64,000 bases of DNA from Meloidogyne chitwoodi. Its lineage: Eukaryota; Nematoda; Chromadorea; Rhabditida; Meloidogynidae. The stretch is taken from contig JACZZP010000002.1 in NCBI GenBank assembly GCA_015183035.1, forward strand, positions 2,356,001 through 2,420,000. The letters run 5' to 3'. Shown here piece by piece: positions 46,997 through 58,619 of the stretch. The notes under the pieces are model-generated. The model saw only the letters and a list, made by a program, of their open reading frames with translations. It did not search any database and was not told the DNA's origin. Both the position numbers and the translations under genes were made by a program. The first letter of the stretch is position 1, and each line of letters opens with the position of its first letter.

Positions 46997-49900
46997 TCAA
47001 TTTATTCTTTTATTTTTTCTAGAAAGTTTAAGTAAATAAGTTATCATTAGGCCTTTTCCTTTTACATTAATTTCTCCTCTATGAATCCATTGATAATCTG
47101 ATTTCTTTTTTGATAAAATTTGTTTAGTTTCTTCGTTGACTTGTATAAAACCAATAATTCCTGAGCTATCCATCTTTTTTTTTAATAATAAAAAATTTAA
47201 ATATAAAATTGAGTAAAATAAATAATTATACTCGACTGGCAATGTTTACAGAATTTCCCCAAATATCATATTGAGGTTTTTGCCCGAGAACACCAGCGAC
47301 GACTGGGCCGACATTTACACCTATTTAAAATCAGAAAATTAAAACCAGAAATCAGAAAATTAAAAATCAGAAAATTAAAAAAAGAAAATTAAAGAAAATT
47401 AAAAACTGAAAATTAAAATCAGAAAAGTAAAAACAGAAACTTAAAAACAGAAAATTAAATCAGAAAGTAAAAAAACAGAAAAGTAAAAACAGAAAATTAA
47501 AAACAGAAAATTAAAATCAGAAAATTAAAAACAGAAAATTAAAATCAGAAAGTAAAAAACAGAAAAGTAAAAAATCAGAAAAGTAAAAAATCAGAAAAGT
47601 AAATTATTAATTTACCTATACGAAGTTCAAAATTCTGAAATGAATCAATATTTAATTGATCAAGTACAGAAGTCATTGCCTGCGCAAATTCAACAATCTG
47701 TCATTTTTAATTTTGTAAAAATATCATTCTTTAATAAAAGAGAATAAATTTCTTACCACAGCAGCATTTTTTTCAGGCTAAAAAAATAAAAATTTATTTT
47801 ATTTTTAAATTTTAATTTGCTCACACTATTATCTGAATCCGTTAATCCAGCAGCTGAAAATAATTTTTTTTATATTTTTTTATGTTGAAATTTTAATAAA
47901 ATTAAAAAATATACCAGCCATATAAGTACTTGCTACTGTTTTTATTTTTTCTATGCAACTAAATTTTGGCTTGGACAATAACTAAAGAAAATATAAATTA
48001 AAAAAAATATTTTATTTAATTTTAATACCTTATCAAATTCACAAACAATTTCATTCAACAATCTTAGACATTCCAACTTTCGAGTATGATCACATTCACT
48101 CCAATACTCTTTAAAATTGGGAATTGAGGCAAACATCTTTCAAAAGAAATTTTTTTATTATTTAATGATTTTTAAAAATATTAAAATAAAAAAAAATATT
48201 TAAAAAAATTAAAAAAACTTACAACACAAACATTATCGTGGTCGCGAGCATAAATTTCCTTAAAAATAAAATTAAAAAATAAAATAATTATTATTAAAAA
48301 ATACATCTGTATTTCTATCATGAGAGAGAAATTTATGTGCAACAGTTGGGGGAAGAATGTTGTCAATTAATAACTGAAATAAAAATTATAAATTATGATT
48401 TTTATTTTGATGTTTTAATAAAAATTCTGATTTTTATTTTCAAGTTTTAATAGAAATTCTAATTTTTATTTTGATGTTTTAATAAAAATTCTGATTTTTA
48501 TTTTCAAGTTTTAATAGAAATTCTGATTTTTATTTTGATGTTTAATAAAAATTCTGATTTTTATTTTCAAGTTTTAATAGAAATTCTGATTTTTATTTTG
48601 ATGTTTTAATAAAAATTCTGATTTTTATTTTCAAGTTTTAATAGAAATTCTGATTTTTATTTTGATGTTTAATAAAAATTCTGATTTTTATTTTCAAGTT
48701 TTAATAGAAATTCTGATTTTTATTTTGATGTTTTAATAAAAATTCTGATTTTTATTTTCAAGTTTTAATAGAAATTCTGATTTTTATTTTGATGTTTTAA
48801 TAAAAATTCTGATTTTTAAATTTATAACAGAATTTAAACTAAGCGGTAAATAAATTCTGTTTCCTAAAACTTAATAAAATTAAGGATTTTTAAGTTTAAA
48901 ATTTATTAATTTACAAACTCTATTTATATCTTGCATAAGTTGCACATCTCTTTCCTCGTTTTTAAATGCAACATTACAAGAAGATTCTGATTTTCGTTCG
49001 TATTCAGTCTTAAAATTTAATTTGTATATTTTTCTAACATAATAAACAAACAATTCGTGTAATAAAAATTAAAAGCAACAGAAGTGATAACATATTGACA
49101 AGGCTAATAAATTAAATAAGAATTATTTAAAAATGAATTAAATTACCAAATTGTAATTTGACAACTAATTATTGGTGCAGATTGTAAAACATTGGAAACG
49201 GACGTTGAGAAAAGGACGAGTAATATAAGAAAGAAACCACAGTCTAATGAGGCCAAAAAACAACGAAGTGAGTATGGAAGTCTTTAATTAATAAATTTTA
49301 ATATTAAAATTTTGGTTAAAAAACAATGAAAATTATTTTTTAGGATGATGTTTTTTACCTATATAGGGCAAAAACCAAGCACATATGACAAATACAAGCT
49401 TGAAAATAAAAATTAATAATTGAAAAAAAATTTAATTACTGAAAAAATTTAAAAATAAAATTAGAAAATAAAAAATTTTTTTTTTATTTTTAAGGCAGAC
49501 ATGGAAGCCAAATAATAGAAAAAACAGGTAGTCTATGCCATGCAACAGCTAACAAAACAAGGCATAACTAAATAAATTACAAATATAAATTAAAATTGTA
49601 AAATAACATGTTGCCCAATAGGGAGGAAAATTGAAACAATAAATGCAGATATTGTCATTAATAAATTTGCTGTTCTACAAAGTGATTCTAGAGCACAAAT
49701 AAATAATAAAATGCCTTAAAATTAATTTTTAATAGATAAATTTATTTTAAATTTACCTAGGCAAACAAGAATTTGTCCAAAAACAATAGGTTGCACCTTT
49801 TGACTGAAAAATTATTTAAATTTCTTTTTAAATAAAAATTTAACTAACGGAACATTCTGATAAACAATTAAATAATTAGCTATAGCTAAGGGAATTGAAA

Positions 49901-52900
49901 GTAATAAAATAAGGCGACATTCTGATTTAAGAAACACTTCTCGATTAAAAAAAGGCAAAAGAAGCGAGGGGGAAAGTTGATAACTTCCAGTTGTACAATG
50001 AAATAAAATGTTTAATCTGTGAATAATAAAAAAAGTTTTAATTTAATTCTGATTTGTTTTAATTAGATTCTGAAAATTATGTTAAGTTATTCTTATCGTG
50101 TTCAGATTTAATTCTGATTTTGTTTTAGTTCAAATTAAATCAGAAATTTAAATTTATCAAAATTTACCTTGTTGTAGGCAGACTACCCAAATTATTTTCA
50201 ATTAATGTAATGCTCACACCATTTCTATTTCTTTCAGAATAATCTACAAATGCATCTTTTCGTTGACGTTTTTCAGATTGTATGTTATTATTTGTATGAG
50301 AAAATCCATTTAATTTTGGGTTTTCATCATCAGAAACAACAATGCTTGGATTAACGACTGTATCATTTTCTGAATGTTTTTATTTAATTCTGATTTTATT
50401 TTCTGGTTTTTTCTGATTTTTTAAGAAAAATAAAACAAAATCAGAATTAAATTCAAACAAACTAGATGTTTAATTTTTGTTTTATTCTGGTTTATTCCAA
50501 TATTTATATTTAATTCTGATTTTGTTCAGATAGTGTTTTGTTCCAAATGTTTTTAATTTAAATGTTTTTTAAAGTAATTTGTTTTTACCGTTATTTATTT
50601 GTTCTGAAAGTTGAATAGATCCTCTTGTATTATTATTTTGTAATGTTTCTTCTGTTTCTGACAAATTAACACCATTAATATTATTATTCAAAAAATCATT
50701 GTTTTTATTAATTGTTTTTCTTTTATTAGTAATATTTCTGTTTTTATAAAATTGTTGTTGTTCTCTATTAAATTTTCTATTAATATTGGGTGTTGCAAGT
50801 TCTTTAGTTTGTTCCCCCCAATATTCTGCCATTTTTACACTTTTAACCTTCATTGAAATTGTTCTATAATGTTTAGTAGTATTACAATCTTGTGGAAGAA
50901 GATAATTTTGATCAAAATTTTTTTCATTTTGTATTTTGGTTAAATTAAATTCTGAGGGACTAAAAAATATTTTATTTTTAATTTATAATTAAAAAAAATA
51001 TTTTTGCCTTTTATTTATACAAATTGTAGCTTTTTCAAAATCATTATAATAATTATCAGGCAAAATAAAATAAGTTTTTTGTATTTGAGCTGAAAAAAAA
51101 TACAAAAACATTTTATTATTATTTTTGTTTACCAACATTCATTTAAAGAAGGCGCTTCAACTATATTATAATTGTCAATAAGGCTATCTTTTGTTTTATT
51201 GCTTATATGTAAAGCTCTAAAATTAGATATTTTATTTTTATTTAAAAAAATTTTTTTTTAATAAAAATTTAATTTTTTTTAAATTTTGAAATGTTGACAA
51301 AAAATTTTTTAATATAAAAAAAAAATTAATTTTACCCAGGTTTTCCAGTCATTTCCATTTGATTAGCAAAAGTAACATCATCAGACCAAATATCAAATTG
51401 CCATTTACGTAAACCCAATATTCCACATAGAACAGAGCCACTATGTACACCAATTCGCATATCTACATTAACTCCTGTAGCTAGTCTTACATGACGAATA
51501 GTTTTGATCATTTCTAGGCCTTAAATATAAAATATATAAAATAATCTTTGATAACTCTGTAGCTCATTTTTCAACGATTTTAAGGGGAAGCGCGAACGCT
51601 GTCCCCAATACTCAAAAATTTAGCTGTAAGCCTACTTCTATTTGAAGCCGCTCTGCGGGTCAACCTCGCCCAAAAGTGCAATGGGGAAGTCTCACTACAG
51701 ACGTCCTGCCTTGTTGGTCGCAGGAACGTCCCAGCCAGGTAAGTTTATGAGTTGACAAATTAAAGGAGAATATAAAACATTTAATAATAAAAAGTATCAG
51801 TTTATAAATAGCAATGTATTTTTGTACAAAATCTTATATTATTTTTGTATTCTCACTCATCTTTACCTATTCTTTATTACTCGTTTCTTTTACTTTTTAT
51901 CTCTGACAATAACGCTATTTTTATTTATTTCTTTCTTTAACAAAACCTTTAGAATTTCTCAAGGTTTTTTAACATTTATTTAAACAATTTTTTAACTCTG
52001 GAACGGAAATATATTAAATTAAATTAATAGATTTAAATGTCTAAATTTAGGCCAAATTTTAAAATTTTTAAAATTTAATTTTATTATAAAAACCCTCTTC
52101 TTACCCATAAGAACACACATATCCGCATGATTAGGTCTATTAACAGGCATACCACTAACACAATAATAACAATCACCGAGAAATTTAATTCTCATACAAC
52201 TCAACTTCTAAATTACAAAAAAAAAAAATTTAAAAAATTAAAAAAAAAAAATTTTAAAATTTTTTTAAAAGTTTTTTGCCTGCGCATCCGCATCAAATTT
52301 ACTGTAAAGTTCATTTAAAGTTTTAACCAAATCTTTAGCACTAAGTTGTGCTGCTAATTGAGTAAAATTGACAATATCAGCGAAAAGAATTGAAACATTA
52401 TCGTGAACCTTTTTAAATAAAAAAAAAATTAATTAAAAAATAATAATTATTGTCTCTCTTCAATTCTAGTGTTCTCTAGCCTTCTCTAACCTTCAAAGAT
52501 ATTCTTAATTAGAAATTTCTCTCAACTTGTAAATACCCTTATATTGAAGAATTTAAATTAATTTTATGTTTTTGCTAGTTAGTAAACAATTTGAAACAAA
52601 TTTTTCAAATTGTTGGTGTTTTGAAAAATTTACAGTATTTGACATTTTGAAAATTTTTCCTCAGGTAAATTTTAAATAATTAAAAAAAAAATTTCTTTTT
52701 TACCTGAACATGAAGTTCATGAAAAAGTTTCATTTGCGTAGTTCCCTGTTTACTAAAATCACCAGCTGAAGAAGTTGCAAAAATTGACTTGCTTACTTTA
52801 TCGGTTAAATAAGGGGGAATAACACTCAATAAAAGTTGATCCTTTAAAAATTAAAAAAAATTAATTAAAATTATTTTTTAACGAAAAATATTTTTTAAAT

Positions 52901-54136
52901 AAATAAATTGAATCTCCAACTTGTCTATTTTTAAGTTGCTCAAGTTCATTTCTTCTTTGAATTGCTTCAGTTAATTTTAAGGCAATTGCCTTTCTACTGC
53001 TAGCAGAATTTGAATCAGAAATTATTCCAACTATCATAACTATAATTTGATAAATAAATAGAGGAATAACTGCAAGTGCTGGTGATTCCGGGAAGGATAA
53101 ATAATTATTTGAAATTAATAAACAAATTCCAATAATTAAAGTATTTGCTATAGCAAATACAAAGGAAAGGAAGGTAAACAATCGACGATGTCTTGGCAAT
53201 ACAAAAAATTGATAAAGTATGCAAATAGCTAATGAAGATGATAATGAAGCTAAAATAAAGTTTTTTTTTAAGTTTTCAAGTTTATTTAAATTTTAAACTC
53301 AAAAATTGAAAATGAGGTACACTTTTAATAGAGCCTTGACTCAAGAGAATAAAAACCTAATAACTCTAGAATAAAATAAAAATAATAAAAAGATATTTAT
53401 ATCATTTGATAGAGAATTAAATTTGCTACAAAATAAAATATTAATCAAAATTTAAAAAATAAAATAAAAAAAGTTATGATCAAAAAACACTCAAAAATAG
53501 GCATTTCTATTAGTTTTTTAGACATAACTTTTTTTATTTTTCAACAAAATTTTTGATTAAAAAGTTTTTTAGTAGCAAATTTAATTCTCTATCGAATGAT
53601 ACAAATATCTTTTCAATATCTCTATCTATTCTAGAGTTATCAATTTTAGAAACAGCTGAGGTAAGTAACCCTAAGACCTACCAAGTTCAGCAATTCTTTC
53701 TTGTTTTACTCGAAATTCAGAAATAAGTGGTAAGTGAATTAGCCAAAGAAATACGGGAAATGAAGCAGAGGAAACCTGAAAAAAGAAAAAATTTAATTTT
53801 TATTTTTTAATTTTATTTTAAGGTCAAAAAACTAACCAAAGAAAACCATCTTAATCTACGCCTTGAAAATTCTAAACGTCCATATCTAATCAAAAAAATT
53901 GAAGCCAAAATTAAAGCTGGAAAAATTGCACAAAAGAAAAAATAAATGAGTGACCAAACACGATGGCAAAGATAATGAAAAAGAAAAATTTGAGCTAATG
54001 AATAAATAAAAAGCCAAATATGAAAAGTGTGTAGACGAGCACGGTCTAAAGATGTCCAATGACGGGAAAGTGCTGATCTGACTTGGTCACGTTGATTTTG
54101 TTCTTCATCTATTATTGTTGTAGTACTACTAGTCAT
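46997..54136 (-). CDS. Class III adenylyl cyclase, two catalytic domains
   Basis: Makes cAMP from ATP at the plasma membrane, normally under G-protein control. About 20 exons run from the ATG at 54136 ('[15 protein letters not shown]') to a stop at 46997. Two sets of TM helices are each followed by a catalytic half. C1: '[14 protein letters not shown]' and '[13 protein letters not shown]' (both metal-binding Asp), '[18 protein letters not shown]'. The linker is Asn/Glu-rich (about 50570-50940). C2: '[11 protein letters not shown]', '[14 protein letters not shown]', '[11 protein letters not shown]' (adenine Lys), '[11 protein letters not shown]', '[13 protein letters not shown]' (Asp, Asn, Arg), 'VKGKG'. 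All catalytic residues are present. The C1 exon ending GCGCAG uses a GC donor. An intron holds a U1 snRNA gene and another holds a minisatellite. Confidence 0.92.
47335..47600. repeat. AAATCAGAAAATTAAAA array in cyclase intron
   Basis: About 15 imperfect copies of AAATCAGAAAATTAAAAAC-like units between two C2-domain exons. Confidence 0.8.
48385..48825. repeat. About 64-bp minisatellite in cyclase intron
   Basis: Six to seven copies of a unit built from AATAAAAATTCTGATTTTTA, TTTTCAAGTTTTAATAGAAA and TTCTGATTTTTATTTTGATG. Copies are nearly identical and differ mainly in GATGTTTAA versus GATGTTTTAA, so expansion is recent. Confidence 0.92.
51583..51746 (-). ncRNA. U1: U1 spliceosomal snRNA gene
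   Basis: Read on the minus strand, the 164-nt segment starts AAACTTACCTGGCTGGGACG; ACTTACCTG pairs with 5' splice sites. It goes on with CCCCATTGCACTTTT (U1A-binding loop with ATTGCACTT), a Sm-like site AATTTTTGAG, and a terminal hairpin GGGGACAGCGTTCGCGCTTC whose stem closes with CCCC, all in U1 order. It is much richer in GC than the flanks. It lies inside a C1-domain intron of the adenylyl cyclase gene, same strand (between exons 51347-51519 and 52105-52207). The 70K-binding loop (CGACCAACAAGG) differs from the usual GATCANGAAG, so it may be a variant or ageing copy. Own promoter upstream (above 51746) not recognised. Confidence 0.85.
53330..53650. repeat. Fold-back element in cyclase intron 2
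   Basis: Arms AATAACTCTAGAATA and TATTCTAGAGTTATC, inner arms GATAGAGAATTAAATTTG and AAATTTAATTCTCTATCG, centre CAAAAATAGGCATTTCTA. Same family as 40301-40611. Confidence 0.85.
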
Positions 54137-55928
54137 ATTTATATTATTATTTAATGTTGTTTTTGAATTTTTATAATTTTTGTTGTTTTCTTTATTTTTA
54201 AAGATTTGTTGTTTTTAGTGTTTTGTTGTTTACTCTTTTTTAAACTATTTTCTACTATTATTGGAACTGATTTTGCAAAAATCATTCAATTTTCTGAAAT
54301 TTATTTTTTTAATTAAATGATTCAATTTAAATTATTTTAGTAATTTTTTTGATATTTTGTTTTTCGACATTATGAAAAAAAATTTAAAAAAAAATTTTTT
54401 TAATTTTTTTTTAAATTTGTTGAAATTAAAAATAACAGGCACTTAACAATAAAAAAATAATGGCCGGAATATGAAACCAATGAGAAATTTATTTATAAAT
54501 ATATTATGTCCAAAACATGTGAGTTTATAAAGAGGGGAGTATTTATAAGGGAAGAAATTGATATTTTGAACAAACACTGAATTTTGGCATTTTACAAAAA
54601 AATTTTTTTAATTATATTAAGCCTAAAAAAGTGTAAATAAATAATTCTACTATTTTTCAGTAATTTTTGAGCTGTGAAATAAATTTAATTTATGGGAGAA
54701 ATTGGCTTAAGAGATCATAGGAGTAGGGTGGATTTGAGGGCTTGTAAGTTTCTACAAAATTAAGCAATAATTATGAATTTAATTTTATTTGATAGAGTAA
54801 AATCTAAGCTTTCTGATAAATAAAGTTTTTTATTTTTTATTCTAGATCTGGTAAAGGTTTGAATTTTTAAAGCATTTTAATTCAAATTTATTTTTAATGA
54901 TGTATACATTTACTCTTTAATAATTTTGTATTATGTAAAAAAATTTTTTTAAAGCTTATTTTATAACATTTTGTATCTTAGATTCTCTTCTTTCTTTTTA
55001 CATAAAAATTAAAATTATATCTTTATTAAAAGAAAAGTTATTAATTTTTAACTCATTTTAGTCAGAAATTTTAATTAAAGCTTTTAAATATTTTGTAAAA
55101 TTATTGGCATTATGTTTTTTTTACTTTTTATTAATTAAATAGCTTAGATTCTGCTCTATAAAATGACCATAAGATTAAATTTATATCTTTATTTTAATTA
55201 AAGTTATGAATTTTTAAGTCACATAGGGTGTAAAACGCATCTCTCAACGGTAAAGGAAAATACTAGGAAAAATTGTAAAAAATCTAAAATTGGAAATAAA
55301 AATTAAAAAACGTCCCAATTATTAGAATATAAAGTCAAAAAATTTATTTGTGGCATTTTATGTTCAAAAAATAAAAAATATATTGAAAAAACTTGCTCTC
55401 AACAGACACTCTCATGCAATATAGTTATACTCTTCAACATATAAATTAATACAAGTAATAGCTATCAAAAGCAATTTCCTCAATTAAAGTGATGCTTCTA
55501 CTTGTCTTTGAGAATATAATATTAAAAATAAAAAAGATAAAAAAAATTTTTTTTATTTTTTCTTTGTTGGGCCAAAGGTCGACGGTGACGTTTTGTCCAA
55601 AAAAATTTTTTTGATTTTTTTATTAAATTTTTTTATTTATTAATTTTAGTAATATTCCTAGCACTCAGTTTTACAATTTCTAGAACACTTGTAACTTTTT
55701 TGCTTATTTTTGACGTGCTACAAGTCTCAAGGGAGTATTTGAGGTTTAGAGGAAATTGGATAACTAAAAAAAGAAAAAATTAGGTCAATACTCTTTGGTT
55801 TGGTCTAAGCTTTTTTTTAATAAAATGTAGAAAAAGTTAAAAGTGCAGAATGGCAAATAACGTCAAAAAAGGTGCCATTGGATTAAAATAAAAAATAAAA
55901 GAAAGATGTATTCCCTAGTGTAAACTTG

Positions 55929-56350
55929 TGTCATTTCTGGCTTTATAACTCAATGAGGAATGAACTTTTTAAAACAAGCTTTATATCATTCGATAGAGAA
56001 TTAAATTATCTACAAAATAAAGCTAAAACAAAAATTTTATTTATCTAAACAAAAAAGTTAAGGTCAAAAAACTTGAATTAAAGGATGAAATGTTGAATTA
56101 TAAGAAATTTAAATTAAAAATATATTTTTATTTTATAATTTAATTTTTTAAATAATTAAATAAAGCATTAAATTAGCTAGAAAAACTTAAAATAAAAAAT
56201 AAAGAGAAAGATACATAAAGTTATGGCCAAAAAACCATCAAAAATAGCTATTTTTACTAGTTTTTTGGACTTAAATTTTTTTTAATTTTTTCTAAAAATT
56301 AAAGATTTAATGATTTTTGTAGCAAATTTAATTCTCTATCGAATGATATA
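55929..56350. repeat. Fold-back element, interrupted, also a direct repeat of 58380-58530
   Basis: Starts TGTCATTTCTGGCTTTATAA, continues with TATCATTCGATAGAGAATTA; the right arm AATTCTCTATCGAATGATAT ends near 56350. The first 145 bp are nearly identical to 58381-58525. Confidence 0.8.
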
Positions 56351-56879
56351 AAATAATTTAAAAAATATAAAAATTAAATAAATATTTTTTAACAAAAGTT
56401 GGTGGCAGTAAAAGGAGAGGAAAAAGTTTACCGATTTAAGGAAATTAAATTAAATTTTATTTATTATTTATTCAGAAAAATGTAACATTATTAAAGGGAA
56501 GAAGAATTTATAGTTTTTATAAATTATTTAAAAAAAAAATATTTATTTTTAAAAAGTCTCAAGAGAAAAAAGGAGGAAATGGCAAAAGTGGGGGATTATA
56601 ATATTATATGTATAACTAGTTAAAATATTATTTTTTATGGAAAAAACAATTTTGAAAAATATTTTTTTGGATAAACAAGAGTTAAATTAGTTTAAATTTT
56701 CTCGGTCTTCCGTTAAATTCAGAATAATATTTTTTTTAATATTTTTAAAAATAAAAATATAGCTAATTTATTATTTAATTTATCCTTTTAATTTTATCTA
56801 AAAAAATTAAATTTTAAATAAAAATAATTTTTAACGAATTTTTAAATATCTGAAAAAAATAAAAAATATAAATATTATC

Positions 56880-56938
56880 TCGGTTTACCAAAACATGAGA
56901 GCATTTTGGCACTCCACGACGATTTTCTTAACTAGGTG
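56880..56938 (-). pseudogene. Duplicated last exon of the defensin-like gene
   Basis: About 60 bp match the last exon at 58625-58690 (CATTTTGGCACTCCACG and CGATTTTCTTAACTAGGTGA), with flanks from about 56760 also matching 58540-58625. A two-base insertion (ATGAGAGCAT versus ATGAGCAT) breaks the frame. Together with 55929-56070 it makes a set of direct repeats around the gene at 57190-58351. Confidence 0.75.
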
Positions 56939-57189
56939 ACTAATTTTAATTAGTATTTATTTTTTAATTTTATTTAATAATCTTTTATTAAAAATATATA
57001 TTATTTGAAGATTTAAATTTTCTTTAATTTTAAATAAGGAGATAAACTCTATCTTTTTGACCTATTTTTACACGATTTAATTTTATGGAATTTTTATTCC
57101 ATTTTATTTTATTTTATTTTTATATATCTTTTTCAAACAAAAATATTTTTAATTATATTTTAATAAAAATATAATTAAAAATATTTTAA

Positions 57190-58351
57190 ATGCTTTTAAT
57201 CACTAAACTTTTATTTTTATTAATTAACACTAAAATTGCAAAATTTGAAAAAAATGATTACAAATTACTAAGCCTTAATAGACTACAATTTAATGAAAGA
57301 AACATTTCAAATGACCACACAATACAATTTTTAAATAAATTGGAAAACGAATCATCAAAAGAAATACCAATAAATTACACAAACAATTATAAACAACTTT
57401 TAGAAAAAATTTCAAATCATTGTATATCCGGTAAAGGACGATTCAGAGTCGGCCGATTCAGAGTAGCTCGTATAACTTTTTTCATTTTAAACCTTTTCTA
57501 ATAATTTTTATGTCATTCGAAAGAGCTCGAAAAGTAAAGTCTTTTCACTATTATGACCGTTCAGATTAGTTGATTTTAAAAAATGTTATGCTCGAAAAAC
57601 GCGAAAATCACGATTTTCCACTTATCGAACTTTTTGTTGAGTGATCTGATTGGATCGGTCCAATTGGTTAAATTAATTCGCTTATCGGATGCTTTCGATT
57701 AATAAAAGAATTATTCAGATCGGTTTAGAAATAAAAAAGTTATGGCCAAAAACAACCGTCTACTCTGAATCGGCCCTCTGAATCGTCCCCTACAATTGTA
57801 TATCAGATAAAGAATATGAACAATTTTATGGAAATAAATTAAATAATGCTGGACTTGTTTCATGGTTTTTTCCATTTTTAGCTGATAATGCCATTAAACA
57901 AATTGGACTTGAAGAAATTCGTCTAGTTTTTCGTTTAAAAAAACAAAAAATAAAATTTAATGGGATAATTGAAGAACAATTTGAGGACAAAAACTTTACT
58001 GATAAATACAAAGCATTGGGCCATTTTCAAAGAAAAGTTCATTTTTATTCTATGAATAAAATGTCAAATTTGCTATTTTCGCCTGACGATGTACAAAATG
58101 CCCAAAATTTTTTAGATGAAATCTATCCAGAAATTAGACAATTATTTAAATTAAAATATGAAGAAATAGAAATAAACAAAATGACATTTGATAATCAAAC
58201 AATGGATAAAACACTTTTTGTGGAATTTATATTAATGAGAAATAATATTAGTGATGCCATTATTCATTCAAATTCACAGTCAACAAGCACTACAATGTTT
58301 GGTCTTTTCTCATTTAATTGTTCTGACACAAACTTTATTCGATTTAATTAA
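57190..58351 (+). CDS. Uncharacterised secreted protein with one transposon-like intron
   Basis: Exons 57190-57430 and 57807-58351 give about 261 residues. The N-terminus 'MLLITKLLFLLINTKIAKF' looks like a signal peptide. The rest is hydrophilic: 'LLEKISNHCIS', 'DKEYEQFYGNKLNNAGLVSW', 'FFPFLADNAIKQIGLEEIRL', 'LFSPDDVQNAQNFLDEIYPE', 'FVEFILMRNN', ending 'DTNFIRFN'. No family recognised. The only interruption is the element at 57429-57804. With GTAAAG at 57431 as donor and ATATCAG ending at 57806 as acceptor, the codons join as I-S-D-K with no loss or gain, exactly what the uninterrupted gene would have encoded. Confidence 0.65.
57419..57804. mobile_element. TIR element inserted in an exon and usable as an intron
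   Basis: The direct repeat ATTGTATATC (57419-57428 and 57795-57804) flanks a 366-bp insert. Ends are inverted: GGACGATTCAGAG..CGGCCGATTCAGAGTAG from 57436 and its complement ending at 57788, 29 of 31 bases matching. The insert brings a GTAAAG at its left end; the right copy of the target duplication supplies ..TATATCAG. So one insertion created both splice sites. No coding capacity. Confidence 0.8.
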
Positions 58352-58380
58352 TTAATTATTGTTTGTTATAATTTTTTCTT

Positions 58381-58530
58381 TGTGTCATTTCTGGCTTTAT
58401 AACTCAATGAGAAATGAACTTTTTAAAACAAGCTTTATATCATTCGATAGAGAATTAAATTATCTATAAAATAGAGTTAAAACAAAAATTTTATTTATCT
58501 AAACAAAAAAGTTATGGTCAAAAAACTAGT
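58381..58530. repeat. Half of a fold-back element, direct repeat of 55929-56075
   Basis: Begins TGTCATTTCTGGCTTTATAA and contains TCATTCGATAGAGAATTAAA; the right arm is missing here. Confidence 0.8.
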
Positions 58531-58619
58531 ATTTATTCTTTTAATTTTATTGAAAAAATTAAATTTTAAATAAAAATAATATTTAACGAATTTTTAAATA
58601 TCTGAAAAAAATACAAATA

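Larger units (their letters stand above)
54137..57189. other. Gene-free spacer with repeats
   Basis: About 3 kb upstream of the cyclase. It holds a fold-back element pair (55929-56350) and, at 56760-56940, a copy of the 3' end and flank of the defensin-like gene at 58620. No gene is seen elsewhere. Confidence 0.5.
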
